From contig NW_023605305.1 of the NCBI RefSeq assembly GCF_014898055.3, positions 115,478,734 to 115,542,733 of the forward strand: DNA of 64,000 bases, read 5' to 3'. This document shows positions 53,558 to 64,000 of this stretch, piece by piece. Each line of letters begins with the position of its first letter. The first letter of the stretch is position 1. Below the pieces are notes generated by a model. The model was not told where the DNA came from. It did no database searches and saw only the letters and a program-made list of their open reading frames with translations. A program made the position numbers and the translations under genes. The DNA comes from Talpa occidentalis. Lineage: Eukaryota > Chordata > Mammalia > Eulipotyphla > Talpidae.

Positions 53558-53894
53558 CTTTTTTTTTTTAAGATTTATTTATTTATTTATTTATTTATTT
53601 ATTCATTCATTCATTCATTCATTCATTCATTTATTCATTTATTTATTTATTTACACAAGCACTGGGTACAGTGAGAAGCGCGGGAGGGTGAGAGAATTCA
53701 CCAGAGCCAGAGCGGGGAGCAGAGCAGGCAGAAGGACCGAAGTACACTGCTGAGGGGAGCAGCGGGCGGCAGGAGAGGTCTGCGCGCCATGCGGGACCCT
53801 CCTCCGGTGGCCGGGGAGCAGCCGGGCCCCGGCTTTGAGAGGCTGTGGGCAGCTTCGCAACCCAGCGCTCAACCGCTGCGCCACCGGGGAGGCC
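53558..53894 (-). repeat. T+ SINE, young, with expanded tail
   Basis: Minus-oriented; target duplication GGTAGGCAGCTTCTT at 53543-53557 and 53895-53909. The tail has expanded into (ATTT)n/(ATTC)n over about 53573-53652. Confidence 0.93.
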
Positions 53895-54019
53895 CGGTAG
53901 GCAGCTTCTTAAAATAATATAGCACTTGGCATCTGTGCAGGTGCTCAGAAAATATTTTTTGATTGAATGAACGTGATAAATTATGACTATTTTAAGTGAT
54001 GGGGAATTTAGGGATTCAT

Positions 54020-54297
54020 TTTTTAAAAAAGATTCATTTATTTATGCATAGAAAAACTGGGGTGTAGGCCAGAGGTGCAGGGGGCCGTGGCGGTGAGAGG
54101 ATTTACCAGAGACAGAGTGGGGAAAAGAACAGGGGGATCAACTGAAATACACTGAGGAGGGGAGCAGTGGGGAGACAGGAGAGGTCTGCTGTGCCATGTG
54201 GGTCACCTCCCTGGCTGGGGATCGAACTTGTGCTGCAGTGGCTAGCTCTAGCTTGATAGTCCTGAGACTTAACCTCTTGTGCCACCAGCGAGGCCCT
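54020..54297 (-). repeat. T+ SINE, older subfamily
   Basis: Minus-oriented; (A/G)GGATTCATTTTT on both sides. Confidence 0.9.
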
Positions 54298-54639
54298 TAA
54301 GGATTCATTTTTATAAGATGGCTGGAGTAATAAATAAATGCATGAAAAGAACCAGACGGAATTTTCCATTGAGCCTCAGGCCTTGCCTGATCACAATTCA
54401 AGCAGCAAGTCTCAGGCATAGCTCGGGGCAGAGCACTTGACTGCAAATTGCAATGCTGGTTGGGATTCCCCTCTGTCCCAGTAAGTCCTCCCTGTTTTGT
54501 GAGGTCTCTGAGGGCTTTGAGTAGATGCTTTTTCTATTTTTCAAGTTTTTCTAGAAGACAAATATGGGCAGATTGGTCTGAAATACTTAGTTCACCACAC
54601 TGGAGGACAAATCCCTAATTGAATCCCGTTATTCCTCCC

Positions 54640-54975
54640 ACCTCTAGAACCAGGCTGCCCAATGGCAACACAATGCGAGTCACATAGTAATTTTTAATTC
54701 TCTTGCAGCCACATTTTAAAAGTAAAAAAACGTAAAGTTAATTGAAAATTATATTTCATTTAACAGTTAACAAAATATAATTGTTTCAACATGTAATAAT
54801 CTAGAAGGTAATAATCATCATCATCAATAAATTATTAAAGAGTTTCTTACTTGCAGTGTCTTCAAAATCCAGCTGGGCATTTTCTACTCACAGCACGTCT
54901 CCTCAGGACTGGCCACATTTGTTCAAGGGCCCAGAGGCCACCTTTGGCTACTGTTACCATATTGAACCACATGTT
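54640..54975. repeat. Ancient MER-type DNA-transposon fragment
   Basis: AATTATTAAAGAGTTTCTTA, CTTCAAAATCCAGCTGGGCA, TCACAGCACGTCTCCTCAGG and GGCTACTGTTACCATATTGA resemble an old MER element. Family not assigned. Confidence 0.4.
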
Positions 54976-55200
54976 CTCCCAACCCCTCATCAATTCTCCT
55001 AAAACAGATCTGATTAAAATACTTCCTGTCTCAAAAATATCTTCAATGACTTCATATTGCCTAATAATTTAGGAGTAAGTTCTTATCCTAGTATCCAGAT
55101 TCTGTACCAGAAAGGTTTTACTTGAGACATCCAGGTTGCTACTCCATCCTAACAGTGAAAGGCTGAATAAATAAAAAATTCAATTACTACTTTTAAATCC
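54976..55200 (+). repeat. Possible L2 fragment
   Basis: CTTCAATGACTTCATATTGC and similar runs suggest L2. Weak. Confidence 0.3.
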
Positions 55201-55269
55201 ATAAGAGAGGCACAGAGCAAACCACTACCCTCAAAATTGAAGAGGCTGACAGGTTAATGCAGAGAATCA

Positions 55270-55990
55270 TAACTTACTCTCATCTGTTGCTGGTGGGGAA
55301 GAAAATGACAGTCAGTTAGAAAGATGGTTTAGCTATCTCTTACAAAACGAAATGTACTTTATTGTACAATCCAGCATCCTCCTTTGTATGTACCCCCAAA
55401 AAGGTGAAAACTTGTATCAACACAAAAATCCCTGCACAGATGTTTATAGCAGGTTTTATTCATAATTGTCAAAACTGGGAAGCAACTAAGATGTTTTTCA
55501 GTAGGCGAATGGACAAACTGTGGTACATCCAACAATGGAATATTATTCAGCACTGAAAAAGAAAGGCGCTACAAAGCCATGAGGAGATGTGGAGAAAAAT
55601 GCATATTACTAAGAGAAAGAAACCAATCTGGAAAGGGTGTATTTCTGGGAAAGAAAGATGAGTGGTTGTGGGCTGAGTGCAGGGAGGAACAAAAAGGCAG
55701 AAGACAGAGGGTTCTTTGGCAGAGAAAGTACTTTTATGATACCATAACCATGGCTACATACCAGGCCCATAGACTGTCTAACGTGTGTGAATCCGCAGGT
55801 AAACCCTGGCTGTTGGGGGATAATTATTAACGCACGTTCATCAGTTGCAACCTATGTACGACTCTGAGGCGGATGCTGATGATGGAGGGGGCTGTGCATG
55901 TGTGGAGGCCTGGGTGTATAGGAGCTCTTTGTGCCAGCCACACAATTTTGCTGTGAACCTAAAACTTCTCTAAAAAATCTATTTTTTTTT
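55270..55990 (+). repeat. Old L1 (L1M-type) 3' end
   Basis: Plus-oriented: GTACAATCCAGCATCCTCCT, ATGTTTATAGCAGGTTTTAT, AATGGACAAACTGTGGTACA, GGAATATTATTCAGCACTGA and the degraded 3' UTR. Confidence 0.7.
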
Positions 55991-56027
55991 AAAAGCATCC
56001 CTCTATCATTACAGCTTCATGTTTACC

Positions 56028-56375
56028 ATTGCTATAGACTGGATGTTTGCGCCCCCACCCCACACCCACTTGTTGAGGCCAGCTTCCACTTTGGTGGTGT
56101 TTGGGGATCATTAGGTCACCAGGGTGGAGCCCTGATGATTGGGGTCATTGCCGGTATAAAACAACCCCCAGACAGCACCTTGGACCCTTCTGGCATGGGG
56201 AGGACTCAGTGAAAAGAGTTTCTATGAATAGAAAGCTTCCCTCCCCAGGCACCAAATCCACTGACATTTTGACCTTGGACTTCCCAACCTCCCAAGCTGT
56301 GAGAAATAAATTTCTGCTGTTTACAAGCCACCTGGCTTATGGCATTCTGTTACAGCGATAGAATCAGACCAAGTA
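56028..56375 (+). repeat. MaLR-type LTR
   Basis: Starts TTGCTATAGACTGGATGTTT; contains CATTAGGTCACCAGGGTGGA and ends with TGTGAGAAATAAATTTCTGC, CAAGCCACCTGGCTTATGGC, as in MST/MLT1 LTRs. Confidence 0.7.
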
Positions 56376-56479
56376 TCCTCAACATGAATTTAATATTCAG
56401 AGCAACTCGTTCCTGTCATGTTTCCAGAACATCTATGCTTACAACCCTCTGCACGGCCACCCACTTATTTATTATAACT

Positions 56480-56710
56480 GTCGCAGCTAACACTTGCTGG
56501 ATGGCATTTATTTCCCACTGAATGTGTATTATTATTTAACTTTACAGCACTACGAGGTAGGTATAGTTGTTATTTTCATTTTACAGAGGAGAAATTAAAG
56601 TTCCGAGAGGCGATATATCCTGTTCAAGAGGACAGCGCCGCTTGCTGAAACTGGGATTGAACCCAGTTTCTAAAGTAGTGCTTTCCCGACAATATCATTC
56701 TGCCTCTCAC
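56480..56710 (+). repeat. MIR
   Basis: CTACGAGGTAGGTATAGTTG, CATTTTACAGAGGAGAAATT, CTGGGATTGAACCCAGTTTC match MIR in order. Confidence 0.7.
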
Positions 56711-57545
56711 ACTCTACATCTTCCTTCCCTCAGCTCTGCCTGCTGAAGTCCTGCCCTCCTTCACCGCCCATCTGAGAAGACATCTCTTTCAATGCACCTT
56801 TCAGCTTGAAGTCTCTCATGGAGCTTCTACAGTCCTCTGAGGCGCTCTGGTGGTGACTCATAGATTCTGAGAACAGAACTGTAATACCTAGTATTACAAT
56901 AATGTATGTCTTTGCCCTAAAATCTGTTAGCTCCTTAATACTAGAGTCATGTGCATGTTACTCATCTGCACAGCAGATAATGCTGATACGGCACTACTGA
57001 CATGATTGAATCAAGCATACAGCCAGGAGCTAAATGATTTCAAGAGCTTTCAATCCAGTCCACCATCCAGACTCATGCTGTACGTCACTGCCAAATTGCA
57101 CTCTTCACACACATTTTTCATGTCATTTTCTACAAACGCTTTAAGTTATCTGCTACATTTCCCCCATCGTTTTGCCCATCCTTGAACATTTTATTCAACT
57201 GAGAACAAATTCTTTTTTTAACTCTCACCCCCTCTGGAGTAGTCAAGCTGTTCCCCGGGCCTCCCACGCTGCACAGTCATTTGTGCTTTCCCCATCTTGC
57301 AAGATCTTCCTCAAGCATTGCTTTCTCACAGCAATGTCCCAGCATAGCCCTCTTTTACATACTTTCATGACACTTACATATTGAACCACACAGCCTCAAA
57401 TTATTCTCTATTTGTAGCACAATAAAATAGCTTTGTCTCACTAGCTAACTTGAGAATACAGGCGCCTGTCTTAACTCATCTCTGTATTGCTCTTTGGCTT
57501 CATACATGTTTAAGTAATAACTGATACGTATTTTTTTGATGAATT
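56711..57545 (+). repeat. L2-like sequence, two segments
   Basis: CATCTGAGAAGACATCTCTT with CCTTTCAGCTTGAAGTCTCT, then 57370-57540 GAATACAGGCGCCTGTCTTA and TCTGTATTGCTCTTTGGCTT; both fit L2 ends but are diverged. Confidence 0.4.
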
Positions 57546-57723
57546 ATCTTAATTCTGATTTTCTACATGCTTTATTTATTTATTTATATCTGAATCATCA
57601 CCCATTTGGCCCAGCTTCTGAAGCTTTAGCCTGAGGTTTCTGTGCTGGTTTTTATGTTTGTTTGCTCTCTTCCCAGAACGTAAATGCCTACAAACAAACA
57701 GTATTTAAATATGTTAGGAGAGG

Positions 57724-57965
57724 GCCTTCCTGGTGGCCTAGGGCTTAAGTCTCGGCATTATCACCCCTGCAGCCTGAGTTCAATCCCGCCCAGGGAGCTA
57801 CCCACATGGCACAGCAGACCTCTCCTGTCTCCCTGCTGCTCCCTTCAGCAGTGTATTTCAGTAGATCCACCTGTTCTGTTTCCCACTCTGTCTCTGGTGA
57901 ATCCTCTCACCCCTGCACCTCTGGCCTGTACCCCAGTTCTTCAATGCAAGAAAAACAAAAAAAGC
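57724..57965 (+). repeat. T+ SINE, older subfamily
   Basis: Plus-oriented; G(T/C)TAGGAGAG on both sides. Tail has lost the AAATAAAT units. Confidence 0.85.
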
Positions 57966-58454
57966 TAGGAGAGCATGACATTACATAGTCTAGGTATGCT
58001 TAATGCATCCTGTACAACTAAAAACCATCCTGCAACATTCCAAAGCTGTAAGCTGCATTTTTGCACTGTAATTTCCTCTGAAAAGGGGCACACTAGCTGT
58101 TGCAAATTAACTAGAGATTAAAAACAAAAAAACAAGGGAAATCTGCTATAGCACATTACTAAACCTTCTTTAGAACGCTGACTCCCTTCCAATCACAGAT
58201 GAAGAAACATCCCCTCAACCACACGAAAAAGGGAAACGAGAGCAGAAGAAGGAAGCCCTGAGCCTGTTCCGAGTTGTGTAGTCAACTTCTGCTACCCTCA
58301 TGCACCCCAAAAGCTGGGAGCATCAAGTTTCTCTGAGGAACTATCTTAGTCGTAAAGAAAGGACTCTGTATATTGCGAAGATCCTGGTCTTACATGGGAG
58401 CACTTCCCCTGGCTGTCCACAGCTTGCTTCCTTTTGGCTGTGATGGCAGGATGA
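57966..58454. other. Intergenic, unassigned
   Basis: Nothing recognised. Confidence 0.4.
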
Positions 58455-58467
58455 AGAAATCTTGGCA

Positions 58468-58737
58468 GGGGCCTCCCCGGTGGCGCAGCGGGCTATAGGC
58501 TGTGCTGTGAAGGTGTCCGCAGCCTTTGCAGTGCTGGTTCGATTACTGGCCGGCCAGGGAGATACCCCCATGGCGCGGCAGACCTCTCCTGACTCCCTGC
58601 TGCTCCCCTCAGCAGTGTCTTCAATCTGTCTGCCTGTTCTGCTCTCTGCACTGTCTCTGGTGAATTCTCTCACTCACCCATGCCTCTGATCTGTGCCCCA
58701 GTTCTTTTATAAATAAAAATAAATCTTTTTAAAAAAA
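58468..58737 (+). repeat. T+ SINE
   Basis: Plus-oriented, first of a direct pair that used the same target (AGAAATCTTGGC at 58455-58466 and 58738-58749). Confidence 0.92.
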
Positions 58738-58751
58738 AGAAATCTTGGCGG

Positions 58752-59026
58752 GGGCCTCCCTGGTGGCGCAAGGGGTTAGCATCGCACTATGAAGCAATCC
58801 ACAGCCTCTGCAGCACGAGTTCGATCCCCAGCCAGGGAGATGATCCACATGGTGCAACAGACCTCTCCTGTCTCACCTGCTGCTCCCCTCAGCAGTGTAT
58901 TTCAGTGAATCTGCCTGTTCTGTTCTCCACTCTTCTCTGGTGATTCCTCTCACCCCCCCCCAACCTCTAGCCTGTACCCCAGTTCTTGTATGCATAAATA
59001 AATAAATCTTTAAAAAAAAAAAAAAA
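58752..59026 (+). repeat. T+ SINE, older subfamily
   Basis: Plus-oriented, second of the pair; third target copy at 59027-59038. Confidence 0.92.
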
Positions 59027-59038
59027 AGAAATCTTGGC

Positions 59039-59650
59039 GGGTAACCAGCAAAATGAATAGACTAAAGGTGACTGGACTTTTATGGGAACTGTATTGTCAA
59101 AGTAACCCCAGGCCGGGCAGCCTCTTGTCTTTCTGGGCTCCCATCTTGTACTGCAGTTAAAGTTGAGTCATTTCCAAAAAGGGCCTGTATCCCACGCCCG
59201 CCTCTGGCAGAGCCATGGAGGGTGAGGGTCAAGGATGATCCCCCAGCAGGGAGAACTCGGGACCATGGTGGACAATAAGAGAATAAACTGGGGTTCCAGT
59301 TGGTAGGCCAAGAGGTTCAGCTGATTGCCGGGAGGGAGGCTTCCCTTCCTGCCTCTACCTGCTGGGCAGGATGGACTATCTGCCATGGACCAGAGAAAGC
59401 GGGGGTCCCGGCGTCCTCACCGTTCCAGATTTAGACTTTCACTGCGGTTACCCTATTTCTTCTGTGCCATTTTCAAAGCTATAGATGACTTACGTTTTAG
59501 GGTGCCAGGCCTCAAGGGGCCATGTCCAAACTTGATGAGAAGGACTATTGTAGGTCAGCTGAAGGCCCAGCCTTGGAGCAGAACACAGTGGCCGGGGCAG
59601 GCCAGGGGCTGTCTCCCTGGGAGAGCGGCTGGCGAGCCATCTCCTCTACT
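59039..59650. other. Intergenic, unassigned
   Basis: GC-moderate sequence without a recognised gene; an old LTR or ERV remnant is possible but I could not find LTR ends. Confidence 0.35.
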
Positions 59651-59667
59651 GGCACAAGGATTTTTTT

Positions 59668-59944
59668 TATTTTATTTTATTTTATTTATTTATTTGTACA
59701 AGCACTGGGTACAGTCAGAAGCGCGGGAGGGTGAGAGAATTCACCAGAGCCAGAGCAGGGAGCAGAGCAGGCAGAAGAACCGAAGTACACTGCTGAGGGG
59801 AGCAGCGGGCGGCAGGAGGGGTCTGCGCGCCATGTGGGACCCTCCTCCGGGGGCCGGGGAGCAGCCCGGAATCAAACCATCGCTGCAGAGGCTGCGGTCA
59901 GCTTCGCAACCCAGCGCTCAACCGCTGCGCCACCGGGGAGGCCC
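59668..59944 (-). repeat. T+ SINE, young subfamily
   Basis: Minus-oriented; GGCACAAGGATTTTTTT on both sides. Confidence 0.93.
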
Positions 59945-59961
59945 GGCACAAGGATTTTTTT

Positions 59962-60660
59962 AACATCCACCATCCACCCCTAACTTCCTTCCAACAGAAT
60001 CCTAATTTCCTTTGGAGGAATGTTCTCCAGGGGGCCATGGGCTGAATGGAGGCTGGCACCGGATCGTCCTTGTAGGTGCCATTATATCCTTGTAGGTGAC
60101 TTAGAATTTTGTGTCATGGTCTAAACTCACCAAAACATGAGCTGTAGGAGGCCATGGGTTTGTGTCACTGCCGACTTCCTAGGGCAGCGCCTCGGGCGTA
60201 CAGGAAAGTGTAAAGGGAGGTCTCTGCCTGGGGAGTGGAGTGAGCAGGGGAGAAGAGACAGCGGGTGGGCTGTGGGGGAGCCACCGGCAGCAAGGAGGGA
60301 AGTTGCTGGGCTAGCGCAGAAGTCTGCAGGAGAGAGGCCGGGAATTTAAACGGGGGGGTTCGTGGTGGAGCTCAAGGAGTGGCTAGATTTATAATACACT
60401 TTGAAGAAGGAGGAAGAGAATTTGATGACATGCACCGTAAGCGGAGAGGCCGGGAACAGCGACCTGCGTGGAGTTTGTGGGCGCCCCGCGGTGGGGGCGC
60501 TATGGTCACGTTGCCAGATGGGGGATCCTGCATTTCCGAAATCTAACTGTGATGTAAGCCAACGTTACTTCCATAAAAAAAACTAAAAACCAAAAGTGAG
60601 CCATGTCTAATTCAAAATCACATGACTAGATAACACTATTTTAAATAACCATTAGAACCT
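59962..60660. other. Intergenic, unassigned
   Basis: GC-richer stretch at 60170-60530 with no recognised coding or repeat identity. Confidence 0.35.
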
Positions 60661-60664
60661 CTCT

Positions 60665-61900
60665 GGTTCTTTGTAACTGTGGTAAAATATACATTTTAAA
60701 ATATACATTAACATGAAACTCACCACTTGAACAAATTCTAAATATACATTCAGAGGCATGAAGTATATTCACAATGCTGTGTAACCACAGCAGAACTGCA
60801 GAACTTTTAAACATAGACTATTTTTTAAAGAGAATTTTAGGTTTACCGCAAAATGGACCTAACAGTGCAGAGGACCATTATATTTCTTGGCCCCCACACA
60901 CCCACAAACTCCCCCACTTAGAACATTTTTCATCATTCTGAACAGAAGTTTTGTACCCTTTAAGCAGTAACTCCTCAATCTCCTCCCAGCACTGGGTGAT
61001 AGCCCCGGCCTGTTCAACTTTCTGTTCCTATGAGCTGGAATCATTTGCCCTTTCGTGCCTGGCTTACTTCACTACCATGCTTCCGCTGTGTTTCCCTGCT
61101 GTAGTGTGTGTCAACATTGCACCCCTTTTTATGGTTCAGTAATATTCCATTATATGTGTAGATATCACACCATTTGTTTGTTCATTTGCTGGGCACTTGG
61201 GATGCATCTACCTTTTGACTATTGTGAATATTGCCGTGAAGAATATTGGCGTACACACATCTGTTGAAATTCCTGCTTTCAATTCTTTTTTTTTTTTAAT
61301 AGAGGCATGTTTATTTATTTATTTATTTGTTTGTTTGTTTGTTTTGTTTACACATGCACTGGGTACAGTCAGAAGCGCGGGAGGGTGAGAGAATTCACCA
61401 GAGCCAGAGCGGGGAGCAGAGCAGGCAGAAGGACCGAAGTATACTGCTGAGGGGAGCAGCGGGCGGCAGGAGAGGTCTGCGCGCCATGTGGGACCCTCCT
61501 CCGGTGGCCGGGGAGCAGCCGGGGATCGAACCGGCGCCGCAGAGGTCGCCGGCAGCTTCGCAACCCAGCGCTCAACCGCTGCGCCACCGGGGAGGCCCGT
61601 TTCCAATTCTTTTGGACATATATCTAGTCAGGAATCGTTAGATCACAAGCTAATTGTGTTTAACTTGTTGAGGAACCACAGGCTGTTTTACACAACAGTT
61701 GCATCATTTTACATTCCTACCAGTAATGTACTAGAGTGCTAATTTCTCCACATCCTCTACGAGAACTGAATCTTTTCTACTGTGGCCTCTATCACACTTA
61801 GTATTTTCTGCTCTTTTGTAATAGTCTCCTACTGGGTGCGAAGTGGACTCTCATTGTGATTTTGATTTGTTTTTCCTTAATGGTTAGTGATAAGCAGCGG
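60665..61900 (-). repeat. Old L1 (L1M-type) fragment split by a SINE
   Basis: Minus-oriented: AATATACATTCAGAGGCATG, ATTCACAATGCTGTGTAACC, GGCTTACTTCACTACCATGC, then past the SINE AGGAACCACAGGCTGTTTTA and TCTCCTACTGGGTGCGAAGT. Confidence 0.7.
61285..61598 (-). repeat. T+ SINE with alternative CATGCCTCTATT 3' end
   Basis: Minus-oriented; TTTC(C)AATTCTTTT on both sides, inside the old L1. Confidence 0.92.
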
Positions 61901-62019
61901 TTCATGACTTTATTGACCACTTGTATATCTTCTTTGGAGAAATGCTTAAGTTTGCCTGTTTTTGCTTTGGGCCTTTTTGTTTGTTTTGGTTTTATTTTCT
62001 TATATCATTGTTAATTTTT

Positions 62020-63003
62020 GTTAAACCATTGATTTCTCCTTCAGGTGTTGTCGCCAGAGTTCTCCCTCCACCACAGCCCCCGTGACCATCACCACAGTCC
62101 CTTGTGCTCTTCCCTCCTCTGTTCTGACCCCTTCTCTCCCCCTTCACCTGCTGGATGCCTCAGATAAATGGTCAGCTGGAGTTTTGTCTTTTTTCTGACG
62201 CTTGTTAGGTTTCTATATTCCACATATAAGCGAAATCATCCAGTATTTATCTTTCTCCTTCTGGCTTATTTCACTGAGCATCATCCCTTCAGCTACATCC
62301 ATGTTGCCACAAACGGCATGAGTTTATCTTTTTTAACCGCTGAGTAGTATTCTTCCTGATCCACTCATCTGTTTTGGGGATTTAGGTTTTTTCCATACTT
62401 TGGTTATTGTAAATAGTACTGTAATAAACACAGGTTTCAATAAGTACAGGTTTCTTTTTGAATTAATATTTCTGTGTTCTTTGGGTAGATTCCTAGAAGC
62501 GGGATCTCTGGGTCATATGCTAGATCCATTTTTAGCATTCTGAGGAACCTCAACACAGCTTTCCACAGTGGCTGGACCAGTTTGCATTCCCACCAGCATG
62601 TTAGAGGGCTCCTTTTTCACCACATCCTCGCCAGCATCTGTTGTTTCTGATTTTTAAAATATGGGTGATTCTCACTGATGTGAGGTGGTATTTCATTGCG
62701 GTTTTGATTTGCATTTCCCTGATAATAAGTGATGTTGATCATTTTTCCATAGGCCTGTTGGTCACTGGCATTTCTTTGGAGAAGTATCTTTTTAGCTTTT
62801 CTGCCCATTTTTGACAGACACACACACAGGCCAATGGAATTGAATTGAAAGCCCAGAAATAAAGCCACACATATATGGTCAACTAATCCATGACAAAGGA
62901 GCAAAGACTAAACAGTGGCCCATGGAAAGCCTCTTCAATAAATGGTGCAGGGAAAATGGAACTGCCACATGCAAAAGAATGAAAGTCGACCGCGACCTCA
63001 CAA

Positions 63004-63051
<48 letters not shown>

Positions 63052-63410
63052 CTCAAAATGGGGAAAAGACGTGAATATAAGACCTGACACCAGAAAATAT
63101 ATAGAAGAAAACACAGCACAACACTCCATGACATACACCTCAGAAGCACCTTTCAGGGCTCATCCCCAGAAGCAAGGCAAGCAAAGGAGAAGACAAACAG
63201 CTGGGACCTACCCGGGACTGAAAAGCTTCTGTACCGCAGGAGAGGCAGCAACCACAACGGCGACATCCTACTGAATGGGAGAGAATATTTGCTTAGCTAT
63301 ACAATTGACGGGTGGGTAGCAAAGACCTACCAAGAGCTCACACAACTCAACAAAAACAAAGAAACAACCCAGTCCAAAAAATGGGCTTTTGTTTTTGTTG
63401 TTGAGTTGTA
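62020..63410 (-). mobile_element. LINE-1 with 5' inversion (twin priming)
   Basis: 62040-62815 is the L1 3' end in minus orientation, up to the ORF2 segment (M)GRKAKK. 62816-63386 is the preceding ORF2 segment in plus orientation (ACAGGCCAATGGAATTGAAT to CCAAAAAATGGGC). Both breakpoints are at the same consensus site, AAAAATGGGC. A further 24 bases (63387-63410) fold back on 63343-63366. A (CA)n expansion lies inside at 63005-63048. Confidence 0.8.
63005..63048. repeat. (CA)n microsatellite
   Basis: About 22 AC units grown within L1 ORF2 sequence. Confidence 0.97.
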
Positions 63411-63426
63411 AGAGCCTTCGGTCTGG

Positions 63427-63696
63427 CTTTTTTTTTTTAAAGATTTGTTTTATTTATACAAGAACCGGGGCACAGGCCAGAGGCGTGGGAGGGTGAGAGG
63501 ATTCACCAGATACAGAGTGGGGAGCAGAACAGGCAGGCGGACCAAAGAACTGCTGAGGGGAGCAGCAGGCGAGGCCGGAGAGGTCTGCTGCGCCATGTGG
63601 GAATCTCCCTGACCGGCCAGGAATCAAAGCCGCGCTGCAGTGGCTGCGGACAGCTTCACAGCGTGGCGCTCAACCTGCTACGCCACCAGGGAGGCC
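63427..63696 (-). repeat. T+ SINE, older subfamily
   Basis: Minus-oriented, ends in the GGGAGGCC head at 63690. Confidence 0.9.
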
Positions 63697-63802
63697 GGTT
63701 GTTCTTTCTTGAGACTCTGATGCATAAAAGTTTTAATTCTGATAAAGTCTATTTTTTCCTTTTGTTTTTCTTTGCGTGGTGTCACGTTTAAGACTAAGTC
63801 AA

Positions 63803-64000
63803 GGGCCTCCCTGGTGGTGCAAGGGGTTAAGATGCAACCTATGAAACTATCCACAGCCTCTGCAGCACAAGTTCCATGCCCGGACAGAGAGCTGCCCACA
63901 GGGCGCAGCAGGCCTTACTTGTCTCCCCGTTGCTCCCCTCAGCGTGTATTTCAGTCAATCTTCCTGTTCTGTTCCCCACTCTGTCTCTGGTGAATCTTCT
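63803..64000 (+). repeat. T+ SINE, older subfamily, cut by window edge
   Basis: Plus-oriented, starts GGGCCTCCCTGGTGGTGCAA; the tail is outside the window. Confidence 0.9.

Noticed and set aside
63005..63048. CRISPR-like or regulatory array
   Set aside because: It is a plain CA microsatellite; the window is mammalian and has no spaced direct-repeat array.

Overview
This is mammalian nuclear DNA. It has spliced genes with GT/AG introns, CpG islands, L1 retrotransposons and about 40 copies of one tRNA-derived SINE. The gene order on the minus strand is GOLPH3L (first coding exon only), HORMAD1 (complete), CTSS (complete), which is the order on human 1q21.3, where CTSK follows CTSS. CTSK should lie beyond the right edge. 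The cathepsin S reads closer to laurasiatherian than primate sequence (GACGSCWAF around the catalytic Cys; a phenylalanine-free MDGKC-like junction region). The SINE carries AATAAA repeats and a TCTTT terminator in its tail (T+ class) and is not the cow, dog, horse or vesper-bat family. A bat, perhaps rhinolophoid, is a guess at low confidence.

Layout. 1-3.5 kb: GOLPH3L intron, first coding exon (910-1104), intron 1, and a CpG-island promoter with several CCAAT boxes. 3.8-18.2 kb: HORMAD1, 14 coding exons encoding 394 residues, including exons of 21 and 27 bp; its CpG-island promoter is at about 19.05-19.70 kb with NRF1-, MYB-, E2F- and CRE-like sites. 19.7-24.1 kb: intergenic or long CTSS 3' UTR, rich in SINEs. 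24.4-44.8 kb: CTSS, 8 coding exons; its introns hold a 2.2 kb 5'-truncated L1, a second L1 tail, a HNRNPA1 processed pseudogene split by a solo LTR, and many SINEs. 44.9-64 kb: intergenic, with an orphan CpG-rich block (about 47.0-47.66 kb), MaLR-like LTR, MIR, L2 and old L1 remains, and a twin-primed (5'-inverted) L1 at 62.0-63.4 kb.

The three genes are not a pathway: GOLPH3L is a Golgi PI4P effector paralogue, HORMAD1 a meiotic chromosome-axis protein, CTSS a lysosomal cysteine protease of antigen-presenting cells. They share only the locus. The most notable gene-level observation is that the usual CTSS initiator ATG reads GTG here, while an ATG in exon 1 splices in frame and would give a nine-residue N-terminal extension of the signal peptide. 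No new multi-gene system was found; the novelty lies in the CTSS start, promoter architecture, a SINE subfamily with a different 3' end, and several well-preserved insertion histories.
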